Origin: UBA7985 sp002711265
Lineage (GTDB): Bacteria > Pseudomonadota > Alphaproteobacteria > UBA7985
Reading direction: 5' to 3'
Assembly (NCBI GenBank): GCA_965660945.1
Contig: CBFIBS010000004.1
Span: 1-64,000 of the forward strand
Length of the DNA stretch: 64,000 nucleotides
Shown here: positions 41,530 to 49,974 of the stretch, in pieces
How positions within the stretch are numbered: position 1 is the stretch's first letter
Layout of the letters: each line of letters begins with the position of its first letter
Notes under the pieces: generated by a model
What the model saw: the letters and a program-made list of their open reading frames with translations, nothing else
Database searches by the model: none
What the model was told of the DNA's origin: nothing
Position numbers and translations under genes: made by a program

Positions 41530-43703
41530 CAGCTGTACCTCTGGCGGTATCGGCGCACGACCTGGATCGCGGCGAGGTTGAGCAGGAGGGTCGAGACGAA
41601 CAGCACCAGCCCTAGCCCGAAGACCGACAGGGTGTTGGCGCGATCGAATTCAGCGTCTCCGATCAGCAGTTCGGTGATCTGCACGGTCACAGTGGTCATC
41701 TGGTCGAGGATATCGATGGTCAGGTTGGCCTGCCCCCCGGCCGCGAGCACCACGATCATGGTCTCGCCGATGGCGCGGGAGGTGGCGAGCAGAAAGCCGC
41801 CCATGATGCCGGGCAGGGCCGCGGGGATCAGCACCCGGAGGATTGTTTCCGACTTGTTGCCCCCCAGCGCCAGCGAGCCGTCGCGCAGGGAGCGCGGCAC
41901 GGCCTTCAGCGCGTCATCGGACAGCGATGAGATGAACGGGATCAGCATGATCCCCATGACTGCACCGGCGACCACGGCCGACTTCGCCCCCACGTCCAGC
42001 GCGAGGTATTCGAGGTGGAAGGCCGCCGGCAGGAACCGCAGTTCCAGCAGCCATTCCAGCCCGTTGAAGAAGTCCTTGGCGAAGGGGATGCCCGAGCGCA
42101 ACGCGAACACGCCGTAGACGATGGTCGGGATACCGGCGAGGATTTCGAGGATAGGCTTGAACACCCCGCGCACGCGCGGCCCGGCGTATTCGGCCATGTA
42201 GATCGCCGACATCAGGCCGATGGGGAGGGCGACGGTCAGGGCCACCAGCGACACCACCAGCGTGCCGTAGAACACGGGCACGGCGCCAAGGTTGAAGCCC
42301 CCGGCCTGGTCATCGCGGATCGGTGCGTCCTTGGACCAGTGCAGGCCGAACAAAAAATCCTCGATCGGGTACTTGCTGAAGAACAACTCGGCGTTGGAGA
42401 GCAGCGCAATCACGATCCCGACGGTGACGAGGATTGCCGCAGCCGAGGTCAGGATCATGCCGACGCTGGCGGCCTGCTCGTGGCGGACCTGAGCCAGCGT
42501 GCCCCGGCGGATGAAAACCATCGAGCCGAGGATGCCAAAGACAATGCCGCCCGCCAGCGTGACCAGATAGCCGGAGCGCAGCAGGTTCTGGGCGTCCCGG
42601 ACCCGCTCGGCGGCGGCGGCCAATGCGGGGTCGTCCGCGACCTGCCCGGTCTGCAGCGCAGCGGCGGCGTTGTCGAGCAGTTGAATCTGCAGCCCCAACT
42701 CGCCGCGGGAAATCTCGAACAACACAATCCGGCCTTGCTCGAACAGCCAGCCGTAGGCACCCAGCCACGTCAGCGCAGTGAGCAGCAGTACAATCAGTGC
42801 AGCGCTGGCGATCAGTACAAACCGGGGGTCGTCCAGACGCGGCCGCACACCCCGATTCACCATGACCAGCACAGATAGCGCGAGCACGATCAGCGAAAGA
42901 ATGGTGCCGCCCTGTCCCCACTCGGTCTGATCCCGCAGGAACACCAGCACCGACAGGCCAGCAACCATGAACAGCAAGCGGGTGAAGTTGGCCGGTAGTG
43001 TGGTTGAAAGCAGCACGACCGCCATAACCAGCAGTACAAGGATCGAAGCCGCGCCGTACCCGGAAACCAGCGCTACGAAAATCAGCACCAGCGCCAGAGC
43101 AAAGGTCAGCACCCGCCCCGACGTGCCCGGGGCTTGCCGGGGCGCGCTCAGCCACAGAGCGATCCCGGCAGCGACCAGCGCCAGCCAGAAGAACCGGCGC
43201 GTCGCGTGCTGCTGGTCGAAGTAGGCCTGCAGACCGGGGTGGGCTTCCTGCTGCGCTGCGCTCAGCGACGCGACCGAGCCGTCGCCCAGCGGGCCCAGCG
43301 TGGTCAGCATCGACCGCGCAAACTGGTGCAGCTGGTCATAGTCGATGGCCTTGCCCATGAGCGCGAGGGTCTCACGCTCCATCATGCCCTCGAGCAGCGG
43401 CACGCCGAGGCTGCGGTATACCAGCAGCGCCAGAATCGGCGGGGCCAGCCACCACAGCACGGTCAGAAAGCCGTAAAAGCGGGGCAGGTTGGGCAGGCCA
43501 AAGCGGTTAAGCTTCGCTGAACGGGCATCTTCGAGCGTCAATTCACGCCCGTAAAGACGGCGTCGGCCAAAGGCAACAGCGAGCCAGATGTAGCCCGCTA
43601 TGGCCGGGATCGCCAAAGCATAGGCGCCGAAGAACAGCGTCAGACCGAGAATCATGATGATGAAGAACGCAATCTGGAGCGACAGGCTTGAGGTGCGACT
43701 CAT
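41529..43703 (-). CDS. pstC: Phosphate ABC transporter permease with extended N-terminus
   Basis: Second membrane subunit, 724 residues from the ATG at 43703 (MSRTSSLSL), chosen because an upstream in-frame TTG at 43754 is less likely and AGGA lies 10 bases upstream. The N-terminal 430 residues contain many hydrophobic helices not present in the ~320-residue E. coli PstC. The C-terminal permease domain has YGTLVVSLVALTVALPIG, EILAGIPTIVYGVFAL and LALGGNKSETILRVLIPAALPGIMGG. It forms one unit with pstA and pstB. Confidence 0.93.
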   Translation of the reverse strand: MSRTSSLSLQIAFFIIMILGLTLFFGAYALAIPAIAGYIWLAVAFGRRRLYGRELTLEDARSAKLNRFGLPNLPRFYGFLTVLWWLAPPILALLVYRSLGVPLLEGMMERETLALMGKAIDYDQLHQFARSMLTTLGPLGDGSVASLSAAQQEAHPGLQAYFDQQHATRRFFWLALVAAGIALWLSAPRQAPGTSGRVLTFALALVLIFVALVSGYGAASILVLLVMAVVLLSTTLPANFTRLLFMVAGLSVLVFLRDQTEWGQGGTILSLIVLALSVLVMVNRGVRPRLDDPRFVLIASAALIVLLLTALTWLGAYGWLFEQGRIVLFEISRGELGLQIQLLDNAAAALQTGQVADDPALAAAAERVRDAQNLLRSGYLVTLAGGIVFGILGSMVFIRRGTLAQVRHEQAASVGMILTSAAAILVTVGIVIALLSNAELFFSKYPIEDFLFGLHWSKDAPIRDDQAGGFNLGAVPVFYGTLVVSLVALTVALPIGLMSAIYMAEYAGPRVRGVFKPILEILAGIPTIVYGVFALRSGIPFAKDFFNGLEWLLELRFLPAAFHLEYLALDVGAKSAVVAGAVMGIMLIPFISSLSDDALKAVPRSLRDGSLALGGNKSETILRVLIPAALPGIMGGFLLATSRAIGETMIVVLAAGGQANLTIDILDQMTTVTVQITELLIGDAEFDRANTLSVFGLGLVLFVSTLLLNLAAIQVVRRYRQRYS

Positions 43704-43835
43704 CGAGGTGAATTCCTGAACTGACTTAAGTTGCGAGCGCGGGGCTTCGGACAAGGACCTTGGATTGCCTCTGGTCTCTCTCCGAACCTCCGAATCCTAG
43801 TGCTAGCACGCCTGCTTCCCCGTTCAAGCGACCTT

Positions 43836-43874
43836 AAAAAGAGGGGCTGGTTCGCTAAGCAATCCAGCCCCCTT
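43836..43874 (-). terminator. Intrinsic terminator between pstS and pstC
   Basis: On the minus strand GGGGCTGG / CCAGCCCC form an 8-bp stem with a 13-base loop, followed by TCTTTTT. It lies between the pstS stop and the pstC start, so it probably makes pstS mRNA more abundant than pstCAB-phoB. Confidence 0.75.
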
Positions 43875-43924
43875 AAAGTACAGGAAATCGGGGGGTGAGG
43901 AGATGATTTCCCGTTTTCGTTAAT

Positions 43925-43947
43925 CGCTCCGGCGCGAGGCCGGAGCG
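43925..43947 (-). other. Hairpin just after the pstS stop codon
   Basis: Perfect 8-bp stem CGCTCCGG / CCGGAGCG with a 7-base loop, ending 21 bases after the pstS stop codon. It lacks a T-run and precedes the intrinsic terminator, suggesting a 3'-end stabiliser for the pstS message. Confidence 0.5.
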
Positions 43948-43967
43948 CCTAAAGATTGCGTTAGGAC

Positions 43968-44951
43968 TTAGAGCGAACCGAGAGCCGCTTCCATGGCGTC
44001 CTGGTCGTCGTCACCACCCGGGATAAGACCAATCTCAGCCAGTGGACCGTCTTGTGCCGCTTGCATCACGAACTCTTCTGCGTATTCAGCAATACCTGGA
44101 ACGACGCCAAGGTGGTTGTTCTTAACGTAGAACCAAAGCGAGCGCGAAACGGGGTAGTCGCCCGAGGCGATGGCGTCGAAGGTCGGCGAAACACCACCAA
44201 CCGAAGCGCCTTTCAGGCGGTCAGCGTTGTTCTGCAGGAACGAGAAGCCGAAGATACCGATTGCGTCACCGTCTTTTACAAGCTGATCGACGATCAGGGT
44301 GTCGTTCTCGCCGGATTCGACGTAGGCGCCGTCTTCACGGATTCCAGCAGCTTTGTAGGTTGCTTTGTCACAGCCGATGCTCTTCAGCGCCGAGTGGATC
44401 ACCAATTCTTCGAAAGCGTCACGGGTGCCGGACGAGGTTGGTGGGCCCAGGACTAGGATCGGACGGTTCGGCAGGGAGGCATCGATATCCGACCAGTTGC
44501 TGTATGGGTTCGCGGAGAACTCAGTACAGTCAGCGTTCGGGATTTCAGCCAGCACGCCCATGGCGATCTGCATCTTGGACATATCAAGCGAAGGGCCACC
44601 GTTTTTGGAGTTGGCCAGTACGATGCCGTCGTAACCAATCATGAATTCGGTGAACTCTACGCCGTTGGCAGCGCAGGTTTCAGCTTCGCTGGACTTTTGA
44701 CGGCGGGACGCGTTGGTGACATCGGGGTGATCGAGGCCGACACCAGCACAGAACAGCTTCATGCCGCCACCTGAGCCGGTGGATTCGATGACCGGGGTGT
44801 TGAAGTCGGTGGTCTCGCCGAAGGCTTCCGCAACCGCGGTGGCGAAGGGGTAAACCGTCGACGAACCGACGATCGATACGGTGGCTGCGCGGTCTGCAGC
44901 AGCTGCACCGGCAGTGATTAGACCAGCAAGGGTCAGAGCAACTAAACGCAT
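43968..44951 (-). CDS. pstS: Periplasmic phosphate-binding protein
   Basis: High-affinity phosphate receptor of the Pst importer. It has 327 residues with signal peptide MRLVALTLAGLITAGAAAA. Phosphate-contact segments IVGSSTVYPF, STGSGGGMKLFC and GPPTSSGTRDAFEELV are visible. Several cysteines (FCAGVG, ETCAAN, DCTEF, GCDKAT) may form disulfides. It is followed by two hairpins and preceded by a Pho box, which fits strong phosphate-starvation induction. Confidence 0.97.
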   Translation of the reverse strand: MRLVALTLAGLITAGAAAADRAATVSIVGSSTVYPFATAVAEAFGETTDFNTPVIESTGSGGGMKLFCAGVGLDHPDVTNASRRQKSSEAETCAANGVEFTEFMIGYDGIVLANSKNGGPSLDMSKMQIAMGVLAEIPNADCTEFSANPYSNWSDIDASLPNRPILVLGPPTSSGTRDAFEELVIHSALKSIGCDKATYKAAGIREDGAYVESGENDTLIVDQLVKDGDAIGIFGFSFLQNNADRLKGASVGGVSPTFDAIASGDYPVSRSLWFYVKNNHLGVVPGIAEYAEEFVMQAAQDGPLAEIGLIPGGDDDQDAMEAALGSL

Positions 44952-45104
44952 GAGGAGATCTCCAAGGTTTTATACTTCTTACATGCCGGTCGAAGCAGCC
45001 GAGTTCAGGCAAGGTCGTCTTCCAAAAACCCTCATCAGAATCAGCCGACCCACGCCGGTGAAACTGGGGATAGTTACGCGACGTTACTGGATTGCTACGT
45101 CAAT

Positions 45105-45122
45105 GTTACAGTTTGATGACAG
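45105..45122 (-). promoter_or_regulatory. Pho box upstream of pstS
   Basis: The minus strand reads CTGTCATCAAACTGTAAC, two direct heptamer-like halves (CTGTCAT and CTGTAAC) spaced as in the classical PhoB-binding box. It lies 154 bases upstream of the pstS start and 20 bases below the phoR stop. pstS thus probably has its own PhoB-controlled promoter. Confidence 0.72.
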
Positions 45123-45142
45123 CGCGGCCGAATGCGTTTGGA

Positions 45143-46213
45143 TCAGCCACGGAAGGCGGGCAGAACCACGCTGAAGGTCGATCCCTGGTCGGGGACAGAG
45201 GCTATGCTCATACGCCCGCGGTGGCGGGCGACGATATGCTTTACGATCGCCAGTCCCAAGCCTGTGCCGCCCATCTCACGGCTGCGGCCCTTATCCACAC
45301 GATAAAAACGCTCGGTCAGCCGCGAGAGGTGCTGCGCGTCGATGCCTTCGCCCTCGTCGATGACATCGACCCGGATTTCGCTGCCCTCGGAAATCGCGCT
45401 CGCCCGGAGGTTCACGGTCTGCCCGGTACGGCCGTACTTGATGGCATTCTCGATCAGGTTCCAGAACACCTGAGTCAGTTCATCGGAGTCACCCCTGACC
45501 AGCAGAGGACCGTGGATTTCCTGATCAATCGACTGATCAGCGCGCTCAGCGCGATTGGACAGCGACTCCGAAACGGTGAGGAGCAGGCGTTCCATGTCCA
45601 CCGCGCCACTGGGCAGAATGCTAGCGTTCATCTCGATCGACGACAGCGACAGCAGGTCTTCGACCAACCGCGACATGCGCGCAGCCTGGTCGGCCATGAT
45701 GCCGAGGAATTTCACGGCGGCCTCTGCATCCCCGCGGGCCGGACCCTGCAGAGTCTCGATGAAACCGACCAAGGTCGACAGCGGCGTGCGCAGCTCGTGA
45801 CTGACGTTGGCGACAAAGTCGGCGCGCACCTGTTCGGTCTGGCGCTGGGTGGTCAGGTCCTGCAGCGTCATGATCATGCGGCCACCCTGCGCGGAGGTCT
45901 GCTGCATCGGGGTGACCGTGGCCAGAATAGACAGCGTGGGCCGTTGGCCCCACTCAAACTCGAAGCGGAATTCCTCGCCTTCGGTGTTGCAGGCTTCTAC
46001 GGCGTCATAGAGCAAGTCGTTGGAGAATACGTCGTCGACCGTTTGGCTGACGGGGTCCATCTGCAGCAGCTCGTTGGCGGCAAGGTTGGCCCAGACCACC
46101 TTGTACTTCTTGTTGATCTGCAGAATCGCAAACGGCAGCGTATCGAGAATATGCAGGTGCTGCTCTAGATGCGCGCGCAGGCGCTTGGGTTTGTTCGGAA
46201 GTTTCTTGATCAC
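45143..46213 (-). CDS. phoR: Phosphate regulon histidine kinase PhoR lacking membrane helices
   Basis: Sensor kinase of 356 residues from a GTG start with GGAG eight bases upstream. A PAS-like domain (about 20-120, LPFAILQINKKYKVVWANLAA) is followed by HisKA with phospho-acceptor H139 (VANVSHELRTPL). The HATPase domain has the N-box NLIENAIKYG, G1 DEGEGID and G2 GGTGLGLAIVKH. No N-terminal transmembrane segment is visible, whereas E. coli PhoR has two. It heads the pst-phoB cluster. Confidence 0.92.
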   Translation of the reverse strand: MIKKLPNKPKRLRAHLEQHLHILDTLPFAILQINKKYKVVWANLAANELLQMDPVSQTVDDVFSNDLLYDAVEACNTEGEEFRFEFEWGQRPTLSILATVTPMQQTSAQGGRMIMTLQDLTTQRQTEQVRADFVANVSHELRTPLSTLVGFIETLQGPARGDAEAAVKFLGIMADQAARMSRLVEDLLSLSSIEMNASILPSGAVDMERLLLTVSESLSNRAERADQSIDQEIHGPLLVRGDSDELTQVFWNLIENAIKYGRTGQTVNLRASAISEGSEIRVDVIDEGEGIDAQHLSRLTERFYRVDKGRSREMGGTGLGLAIVKHIVARHRGRMSIASVPDQGSTFSVVLPAFRG

Positions 46214-46332
46214 CGGTCAAGCTCCAGCAGGGTTGCGCACTAACTTAAGGGCTTTCCGCTATCGACGCATTGGCCTGCGCTGTCAAATCGTCTTCGCTGA
46301 TCTGCATCCTGCAAAAGGCCGGAGACGGGTTC

Positions 46333-46365
46333 TTGACTCCTCTTGGGTAAAACGTACATTTTACC
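46333..46365 (+). promoter_or_regulatory. Promoter with palindromic operator for the fad operon
   Basis: A -35-like TTGACT (46333-46338) is followed 16 bases later by TACATT (46355-46360). A near-perfect 20-base palindrome GGTAAAA-CGTACA-TTTTACC spans 46346-46365 and overlaps the -10 region, 33 bases before the fadA ATG. The position suits a repressor such as a TetR-type fatty-acid regulator. The regulator is not identified in the window. Confidence 0.65.
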
Positions 46366-46398
46366 ATAGAGTTCTTTAACCAGAGGAAACCCGGACCC

Positions 46399-47523
46399 AT
46401 GACGCAAATCGTCATCGCGCAGTATGCCCGTACGGCATTTCAACCCGCCCACAAGGGCCTCCTGACCAAGACCCGCCCCGACGATATGGCGGCGGCGGTC
46501 GTTTCTGCTGTCGTTGAGCGCGCTGGCGTCGACCCGGCAACGGTCGAGGACGTGATCCTCGGTAACGCCACGCCGGAGGGCGAACAGGGGCTGCTGATGG
46601 GCCGTCTGGTTGCCCTACGCGCCGGGTTCCCGAAAGAGGTTGGCGGCGCCACCATCAACCGCTGGTGCGGGTCTTCGATGTCGGCGATCCACTACGCAGC
46701 CGGTCAGATTGCAATGGGCGCAGGCGATGCCTTCGTTGCGGCCGGGGTCGAGTCCATGACCCGCGTGCCCATGGGCGGCTTCAACCCCATGCCGAACGCG
46801 CAGCTGATGGCGGACGTACACGGCGTCTACATGGGCATGGGTGAGACGGCAGAGATCGTCGCTGAGCGCTACCAGCTAAGCCGCGAGGCGCAGGAAGCCT
46901 TCGCCGTCGAATCGCACCGCAAGGCTGCAGCAGCGCACGAGGCCGGCAAGCTGCGAGACGAGATCGTCACCGTCGACGGCGTCGACGCCGACGGCTGCAT
47001 TCGCCCTGATACCAATCTGGAAGGCCTGTCGGGCCTCAAGCCAGCGTTTTCGGCCACGGGTTCGGTGACCGCAGGCACGTCTTCGCCGCTGACTGATGGT
47101 GCCGCAGCGACCCTGGTCTGTTCAGCCGAATACGCCCGGGAACACAACCTGACCCCGCTGGCGGTTATCCGCTCGATGGCGATCAACGGCTGTGATCCCG
47201 ACGTGATGGGGCTTGGCCCGATTGGCGCAACCCGGAAGGCGCTGAAGCGTGCCGGACTGGAAATGGGCGATATCGATATCGTTGAGCTGAACGAGGCCTT
47301 CGCCTCGCAGTCCATCGCCTGCATCAACGACCTCGGCATGGATTTGGAGCGCATCAACCTCGACGGCGGTGCCATCGCCATCGGCCACCCGCTGGGTGCA
47401 ACCGGCGCACGGATCACCGGCAAGGCCGCAGCCCTGCTCAAGCGTGAAGGTAAGAAGTACGCCTTGTCCACGCAGTGCATCGGCGGCGGTCAGGGCATCG
47501 CCACCATCATGGAAGCCGCTTGA
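46399..47523 (+). CDS. fadA: 3-ketoacyl-CoA thiolase (acetyl-CoA acyltransferase)
   Basis: Cleaves 3-ketoacyl-CoA to acetyl-CoA and shortened acyl-CoA in beta-oxidation. It has 374 residues. The acylated cysteine is C90 (NRWCGSSMSAIHYAAGQIAMG). The C-terminal GHPLGATGARI motif with the catalytic His and STQCIGGGQGIATI with the second Cys are present. It is the first gene of the operon, preceded by a palindromic operator; fadB follows after 29 bases. Confidence 0.96.
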   Translation: MTQIVIAQYARTAFQPAHKGLLTKTRPDDMAAAVVSAVVERAGVDPATVEDVILGNATPEGEQGLLMGRLVALRAGFPKEVGGATINRWCGSSMSAIHYAAGQIAMGAGDAFVAAGVESMTRVPMGGFNPMPNAQLMADVHGVYMGMGETAEIVAERYQLSREAQEAFAVESHRKAAAAHEAGKLRDEIVTVDGVDADGCIRPDTNLEGLSGLKPAFSATGSVTAGTSSPLTDGAAATLVCSAEYAREHNLTPLAVIRSMAINGCDPDVMGLGPIGATRKALKRAGLEMGDIDIVELNEAFASQSIACINDLGMDLERINLDGGAIAIGHPLGATGARITGKAAALLKREGKKYALSTQCIGGGQGIATIMEAA

Positions 47524-47552
47524 GCGCAGGCCCGGAAGGAAAGCAGATCGAC

Positions 47553-49886
47553 ATGACTGAGATCAGGAAAATCGCCGTCATCGGGTCCGGCGTGATGGGC
47601 ATGGGCATTGCCGCGCAGTGCGCCAACGCCGGTTACAAGGTGGACCTGCTGGACATCGTGCCCGAGGGCGCGACCGACCGCGACGCGGTGGCCAAGGGCG
47701 CGATCAAGAAGGCGCTGAAGACCGACCCCGCGCCCTTCATGCACAAGTCCCGCGCCCGCTACGTCACCCCCGGCAACCTCGAAGACCATCTCGACCGGCT
47801 CGCCGATGTCGACTGGATCATCGAAGTCATCGTGGAGCGCGCAGATATCAAGCAGGGGCTGTACAAGCAGCTCGCTGCGGTCGCGAAGCCCGACGCCATC
47901 ATCACCTCCAACACCTCGACCATCCCGCTGTCGATCCTGACAGACGGGATGGACCCGGCCCGGGCCAAGCGCTTTGCCATCACCCACTTCTTTAACCCAC
48001 CGCGCTACATGCAGCTGCTGGAGCTCGTCACCACGGATGCGACCGACGCCGACGTGGTCGATGAGCTGCGTCGGGTCTGCGACGTGGCGCTGGGCAAGAA
48101 GGTGATCGATTGTCAGGATACCCCCGGCTTTATCGCCAACCGTCTGGGCTCGCTGCTGCTGCAGGCGGCGTCAAACGCCACCGCCGACCACGGTCTGAGC
48201 ATCGAACAGGCGGACGCCCTCGCCGGGCGCCACTTCGGCTTCCCCTCGACCGGCATCTTCAAACTGATGGATCTGGTCGGGCTGGATCTGGGGCCCTACG
48301 TCTCAAAATCGCTCTACGACAATGTCAATCAGGGCGATCTGTTCCGCGAGGAATACCGCGAGTCCGAGCTGCTCGATAAGATGATTGCCGAGGGTTACAC
48401 CGGCCGCAAGGGCAAGGGCGGCTGGTACCGGATCAACCGTGATGGCGGCGGCAAGGTCAAGGAAGTCCGCGACCTGAAAACCGGCGAATACCGCCCGGTC
48501 GAGAAGCCCGAGGGCGCTGCGCTGGCGGTGTCGAAGAAGGGCGCACGCGCGGTCTTCGAGGCTGGTGACAGCCTTGCCGACGCGGCCTGGTCCTACATGT
48601 CAAAATACTTCGTCTACGCCGCCGAGCACGCACTCGACATCGCGCATTCGATCTTCGACGTCGATGAGGCGATGAAGACCGGCTACGGCCTCAAGTGGGG
48701 TCCGTTCGAGCTGATGGACGTCGTTGGCCCGGCGTGGGTCGCCGGAAAGCTGGCCGCGGAAGGCCGCAGCGTGCCGCCCCTGCTCCAGCAGGTGGGCGAG
48801 GGTACGTTCTACAAGGTCGAGGACGGCGAGCGCTTCTTCATGATCGGCGACGGCAACTATCAGGCTATCGTGCGGCCCGAGGGCGTGCTCCTGCTCTCCG
48901 ACATCAAGCGCCGGTCCGAGCCGGTGCTTCGCAGCAGCGCAGCTTCGGTCTGGGACTTGGGCGACGGGGTCCTGTGTTTCGAGTTCACCACCTACGCCAA
49001 CTCCCTCGACGACAGCGTCATGGCCATTCTCAACAAGACCATCGCACTGATCGAAAAGGATGAAGCGTGGAAGGCGCTGGTGATCCACAACGAAGGCCGT
49101 AACTTCTCCGTCGGGGCTAACCTCGGTATCGCGCTGTTCGCCTCCAACCTCGCCGCCTGGCCGCAGGTGCAGGGCGGGATCAAGGGCGGTCAGGATACCT
49201 TCATGAAGCTGCGCTTCTCCGGCTTCCCGGTGGTCTCCGCGCCCTCGGGCATCGCCGTGGGCGGCGGCTGTGAGATTCTGATGCATTCAGACGCTGTTCA
49301 GGCCCACGCCGAGACCTACACTGGTTTGGTCGAGGTCGGGGTCGGGGTTCTGCCCGGCTGGGGCGGGTGCAAGGAGATGATCCGCCGCCACAGCGCCAAC
49401 AAACGCAGCGCCCGAGGCCCTATGCCCGCGCTGGTCAAAGCCTTCGAGTTGATCGGGACGGGGCAGGTCGCCAAGTCCGCCATGGAAGCCCAGCGCGACA
49501 TGCTGATCATCAACGAGGCCGACAGCATCACCTTCAACAAGGAGCGGGTGCTCTACGACGCCAAGCAACGCGCGCTGGCCATGGTCGAGGGCTACGAGCC
49601 ACCGGAAGAGGCGACATTCCGCCTCCCCGGCGCTACCGGGCGTGCGGCCATCGACATGGCGCTCCACGACTTCCACCTAAAGGGCATGGCGACCGGCCAC
49701 GACGTGACCGTCGGCCGAGCTGTGGGACAGGTGCTGACCGGAGAAGACACGGACGTGACCGAGGAACTGACGGAACGCGACCTGCTCAAGCTCGAGCAGA
49801 AGTATTTCATCAAGATGCTCAAGGAGCCCAAGTCGCTGGCCCGGATGGAGCACATGCTCAACACCAACAAGCCGTTGCGGAACTAG
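47553..49886 (+). CDS. fadB: 3-hydroxyacyl-CoA dehydrogenase/enoyl-CoA hydratase, dehydrogenase domain first
   Basis: Bifunctional beta-oxidation enzyme of 777 residues. The start MTEIRKIAVIGSGVMGMGIA is the NAD-binding Rossmann fold. DCQDTPGFIANRLGSLLLQAA marks the dehydrogenase core. The enoyl-CoA hydratase/isomerase domain is C-terminal (NFSVGANLGI, APSGIAVGGGCEILMHSD, HAETYTGLVEVGVGVLPGWGG). This order is inverted relative to E. coli FadB, and is the form common in alphaproteobacteria and actinobacteria. The open frame upstream of 47553 lies inside fadA and is not used. Confidence 0.95.
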   Translation: MTEIRKIAVIGSGVMGMGIAAQCANAGYKVDLLDIVPEGATDRDAVAKGAIKKALKTDPAPFMHKSRARYVTPGNLEDHLDRLADVDWIIEVIVERADIKQGLYKQLAAVAKPDAIITSNTSTIPLSILTDGMDPARAKRFAITHFFNPPRYMQLLELVTTDATDADVVDELRRVCDVALGKKVIDCQDTPGFIANRLGSLLLQAASNATADHGLSIEQADALAGRHFGFPSTGIFKLMDLVGLDLGPYVSKSLYDNVNQGDLFREEYRESELLDKMIAEGYTGRKGKGGWYRINRDGGGKVKEVRDLKTGEYRPVEKPEGAALAVSKKGARAVFEAGDSLADAAWSYMSKYFVYAAEHALDIAHSIFDVDEAMKTGYGLKWGPFELMDVVGPAWVAGKLAAEGRSVPPLLQQVGEGTFYKVEDGERFFMIGDGNYQAIVRPEGVLLLSDIKRRSEPVLRSSAASVWDLGDGVLCFEFTTYANSLDDSVMAILNKTIALIEKDEAWKALVIHNEGRNFSVGANLGIALFASNLAAWPQVQGGIKGGQDTFMKLRFSGFPVVSAPSGIAVGGGCEILMHSDAVQAHAETYTGLVEVGVGVLPGWGGCKEMIRRHSANKRSARGPMPALVKAFELIGTGQVAKSAMEAQRDMLIINEADSITFNKERVLYDAKQRALAMVEGYEPPEEATFRLPGATGRAAIDMALHDFHLKGMATGHDVTVGRAVGQVLTGEDTDVTEELTERDLLKLEQKYFIKMLKEPKSLARMEHMLNTNKPLRN

Positions 49887-49974
49887 ACACGATCACTGTG
49901 GCGCGACACCAAGCGCCCTCTGCGCCTGCCGGGCTTTGGCCTAGGGTGGGTGCCAGTCAATAAAGGAGGCTGAA

